Source: Clostridium sp. SY8519
Lineage (GTDB): Bacteria > Bacillota > Clostridia > Lachnospirales > Lachnospiraceae
Direction of reading: 5' to 3'
Length of the DNA stretch: 64,000 nt
Assembly (NCBI RefSeq): GCF_000270305.1
Contig: NC_015737.1
Span: forward strand, 2,046,501 to 2,110,500
The notes under the pieces were generated by a model, which made no database searches, was not told the origin of the DNA, and saw nothing but the letters and a program-made list of their open reading frames with translations. The first letter of the stretch is position 1. Every line of letters starts with the position of its first letter. The position numbers and the translations under genes were made by a program. Below are positions 62,020-64,000 of the stretch, one piece after another.

Positions 62020-62835
62020 ATGGAAAGAAGATTTGGGAAAATCAGAAAGGCAGGAATCGTGTTCCTCTGTGCGGGAGTAGTGGTGGCAGCCGGAGTGCCG
62101 GTATCCACTGTGCATGCGCAGGAAGCGGCCGCAGGACAGAAGATGGCGGTTACACGCGCCGCATCCGGGAAAACAGCAAGAACCCTGACACCGAAAAAGC
62201 AGTACCTGGTGCCGAAAATGACATGCACACTGAAACTGTCCGGTGTGAAGGCCGCAAAAGTAAAATGGAGTTCTTCCAGCAAAAAAGTGGCTACAGTCAG
62301 CAAAAAAGGAAAAGTAAAAGCTCTGCGGTATGGCAGGGCGACCATCTGGGCAAAATACAAAGGGAAAACCTACAAAGCCCAGATCATCGTAGTAAGCAAG
62401 AAAAAGGCCACAGATATATTTGCGAAAGAAGTGGGAAAAGCGATTAAAAAACAGTATCCCAATGATCTGGACCGGCTGCTGGTGGCTTCTGATTTTGTAG
62501 TTTCCAGCTTTTCCTATGGGAATTACTACACGGCGGAAGATTTGTTTGTCCATGGAAAGGGAACCTGCGCGGCAGGCGCCAAGATGGTGGAAAAAATTGT
62601 AAAATCTATGGGGTATCCGGCGAAAACACGCTTCGCAGCCAAAGATAAGAAGAGCAGGTATCCTTCCAATGTCATCTTTGCTTCCCAGCATTACAATGTG
62701 CAGGTGAACGTAAAGGGAAAAACCTATTACATTGACGGAACTCCGGGTTCCGGCGCCGTGTATCTGTCCACTTCAAAGAAACCGCTGTTTTGTATGGTCA
62801 TGGGATATGTGACGATGGATGAAATCCATAAATAA
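62020..62835 (+). CDS. Secreted BIG2-transglutaminase-like protein
   Basis: 271 residues. A signal peptide ends near VHAQEAAA. Residues ~60-130 are a bacterial Ig-like (BIG2) domain (VKWSSSSKKVATVSKKGKVKALRYGRATIWAK). The C-terminal ~130 residues are a transglutaminase-like Cys protease fold: Cys in KGTCAAGAKMVEKIVKSMGYPAKTR, His in ASQHYNVQVNV, Asp in YYIDGTPG, a complete triad in order. It may cross-link or cut surface proteins or peptidoglycan-linked peptides. GGGAGGAAATCGATA precedes the ATG. There is no cell-wall anchor. Confidence 0.85.
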   Translation: MERRFGKIRKAGIVFLCAGVVVAAGVPVSTVHAQEAAAGQKMAVTRAASGKTARTLTPKKQYLVPKMTCTLKLSGVKAAKVKWSSSSKKVATVSKKGKVKALRYGRATIWAKYKGKTYKAQIIVVSKKKATDIFAKEVGKAIKKQYPNDLDRLLVASDFVVSSFSYGNYYTAEDLFVHGKGTCAAGAKMVEKIVKSMGYPAKTRFAAKDKKSRYPSNVIFASQHYNVQVNVKGKTYYIDGTPGSGAVYLSTSKKPLFCMVMGYVTMDEIHK

Positions 62836-62864
62836 TTGACATTTCTCCGGTATTCTGCTAAAGT
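62836..62864 (+). promoter_or_regulatory. Promoter of the Mn riboswitch - P-type ATPase transcript
   Basis: TTGACA (62836-62841), 17 bases, TAAAGT (62859-62864). The start is predicted near 62871. Confidence 0.75.
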
Positions 62865-62883
62865 GGACTGACAACAGCATACC

Positions 62884-63040
62884 GATGAACGAGGGAGTAG
62901 TTTAAATATACGGTCAACAATCCCGGCCTGCGTGCCTGGCGGTATATACCATTTTGATTTTGTTATGGTTATGAGACTTTTTCATACAGGATTCCAAGCG
63001 AATGCGATGGATTTTTGTATGGAAGAGTCTCATTTTTTTT
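62884..63040 (+). ncRNA. yybP-ykoY (Mn2+) riboswitch with overlapping terminator
   Basis: The aptamer shows the diagnostic GGGAGTAG (62893-62900) and a distal ATGAGACTTTTTCAT element, with P1 formed by GATGAA and TTCAT. The 3' part of the aptamer (62971-62987) is also the left arm of a 17-bp terminator whose right arm is 63017-63033, followed by eight T. Metal binding should hold the aptamer closed and let transcription continue, so the gene turns on under high Mn2+. This is a known family and a known mechanism, here in front of a P-type ATPase. Confidence 0.88.
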
Positions 63041-63093
63041 GAACGGTCTGCCCGCTGATCGGTACAATCAAGCAAAATGGCGAGGAGAAATGT

Positions 63094-64000
63094 ATGAAAC
63101 GATACGAACAGATGGAACAGGACCGGGTGCTGGAAGACCTGGCGTCCACACGGAACGGACTGTCTCCGGAGGAGGCCGGGCGGCGCCTGAAACAATACGG
63201 ACGAAATGCCCTGCAGGAGGGGAAAAGGCAGAGCCTGCTGCAGGTCTTCGCGTCCCAGTTCAAAGACCTCCTGGTAGTGATCCTGATTGTGGCGGCCGTG
63301 ATCTCCATGCTGTCAGGCAGTGTGGAAAGCACCGTGGTGATTTTTGCCGTACTGGTGCTGAACGCAGTCCTGGGAACGGTGCAGCACAGGAAGGCGGAGC
63401 AGTCCCTGGAGAGCCTGAAATCCCTGTCGTCGCCGAGCGCCAGGGTGCTGCGGGACGGACAGGTGGTCAGCATAGATTCCGCGGAGGTGGTGCCGGGGGA
63501 TATCCTGCTGGCAGAGGCCGGAGACCTGATTGTGGCGGACGGCCGCATCCTGGAAAGCCATTCCCTGCAGGTCAATGAAAGCTCGCTGACCGGCGAGTCC
63601 ACCAATGTGGAAAAGACGGACGAAATCCTTGCCGGGGATCTGCCGCTGGCAGACCGCAGAAACATGGTGTATTCCAGCGCGCTGGTTACCTACGGGCGGG
63701 CAGTCATCGTGGTAACGGCGACAGGAATGGATACGGAAATCGGCAGAATTGCTGAACTGATGAACGCCACCAAAGAGAAAAAGACCCCGCTGCAGGAAAG
63801 CCTGGATCAGTTCAGCAGCCGCCTGGCGGTATTGATTATGGTGATCTGCGCGGTGGTATTTGTCCTGGGATTTTTCCGCAGCCATCTGTCCCTGGTGGAT
63901 TCTTTGCTCTTTGCAGTGGCGCTTGCAGTGGCGGCCATTCCGGAAGCCCTGGGTTCCATTGTGACGATTGTCCAGGCCATGGGTACGCAGAAAATGGCAC
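63094..64000 (+). CDS. P-type cation-transporting ATPase, partial (Mn2+/Ca2+ export type)
   Basis: The first ~302 codons are visible; the catalytic DKTG and later domains lie beyond the window. It begins at ATG 63094 (GAGGAG upstream) with the cation ATPase N-domain (RVLEDLASTRNGLSPEEAGRRLKQYGRNAL). The actuator domain carries VVPGDILLAEAGDLIVADGRIL and the TGES motif near residue 167 (SLTGESTNVEK). The M4 ion-binding segment reads AIPEALGSIVTI in place of the usual PEGLP. Behind an Mn2+ riboswitch it is most likely an Mn2+ exporter like lactococcal YoaB. Confidence 0.9.
   Translation, partial: MKRYEQMEQDRVLEDLASTRNGLSPEEAGRRLKQYGRNALQEGKRQSLLQVFASQFKDLLVVILIVAAVISMLSGSVESTVVIFAVLVLNAVLGTVQHRKAEQSLESLKSLSSPSARVLRDGQVVSIDSAEVVPGDILLAEAGDLIVADGRILESHSLQVNESSLTGESTNVEKTDEILAGDLPLADRRNMVYSSALVTYGRAVIVVTATGMDTEIGRIAELMNATKEKKTPLQESLDQFSSRLAVLIMVICAVVFVLGFFRSHLSLVDSLLFAVALAVAAIPEALGSIVTIVQAMGTQKMA

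Overview
The window is about 64 kb of chromosome from an anaerobic, low-to-mid GC Bacillota, most likely a gut-type member of the Lachnospiraceae or a close clostridial relative. The evidence is strong AGGAGG-type ribosome binding sites, an anaerobic sulfite reductase operon, a fused molybdenum hydroxylase, iron-sulfur flavoproteins, Ppx/Ppk1, XpaC-TelA, and large secreted proteins with Listeria-Bacteroides (InlB B) repeats. The species cannot be named from this sequence. I see no phage, insertion sequence, CRISPR array or rRNA. There is one tRNA, Glu(CTC). Both edges cut a gene: an Old Yellow Enzyme-type reductase on the left and a P-type cation ATPase on the right.

Layout. 1-6.9 kb: OYE-type reductase, Gfo/Idh/MocA oxidoreductase, a membrane-spermidine synthase fusion, and the polyphosphate pair ppx-ppk1. 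7.1-13.9 kb: two large secreted proteins with a shared C-terminal module, separated by a GNAT-glutaredoxin fusion that has a structured leader. 14.2-19.8 kb: a molybdenum hydroxylase locus (MocA-like cytidylyltransferase, fused xanthine dehydrogenase-like enzyme, YheO-type regulator, hydantoinase). 19.9-21.7 kb: the amtB-PII nitrogen unit behind a promoter-proximal terminator. 21.8-26.6 kb: ferredoxin/flavodoxin, Isf-like flavoprotein, methyltransferase, FprA-like diiron metallo-beta-lactamase and a VOC protein. 26.7 kb: a LytTR regulator with an NTF2-like front end. 27.6-34.9 kb: a maltodextrin-type ABC transporter with LacI regulator, ATPase and MalQ behind palindromic LacI/CcpA-type operators. 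34.9-44.8 kb: TetR plus radical SAM, PAP2 phosphatase, tRNA, flavoprotein, a Gld-type ABC exporter and a GltD-like oxidoreductase. 44.8-49.7 kb: UbiB kinase with a phasin-like partner, isopentenyl diphosphate isomerase, a LysR regulator and a UroD-family protein. 50-52.9 kb: asrABC. 53-64 kb: xpaC-telA, ldh, alanyl-tRNA editing protein, hflX, a second NTF2-LytTR regulator, gap, gamma carbonic anhydrase, a secreted transglutaminase-like protein, and a yybP-ykoY (Mn2+) riboswitch in front of the P-type ATPase.

Most of the novelty here is regulatory. (i) A GTTGC-N4-GCAAC palindrome of CRP/FNR geometry sits near -42 of both asrABC and the FprA-like gene. (ii) Five ACAAAAAGT boxes bracket the molybdenum hydroxylase genes, two of them at transcription start sites. 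One of those two promoters points antisense through the regulator gene toward the hydantoinase. (iii) The amtB promoter fires straight into an intrinsic terminator. (iv) Two paralogous NTF2-LytTR one-component regulators lie in the same window. The best protein-level candidate is the 1217-residue secreted protein. It contains two copies of an InlB-repeat plus Asn-Xaa-Gly heptad module that should fold as a beta-solenoid.
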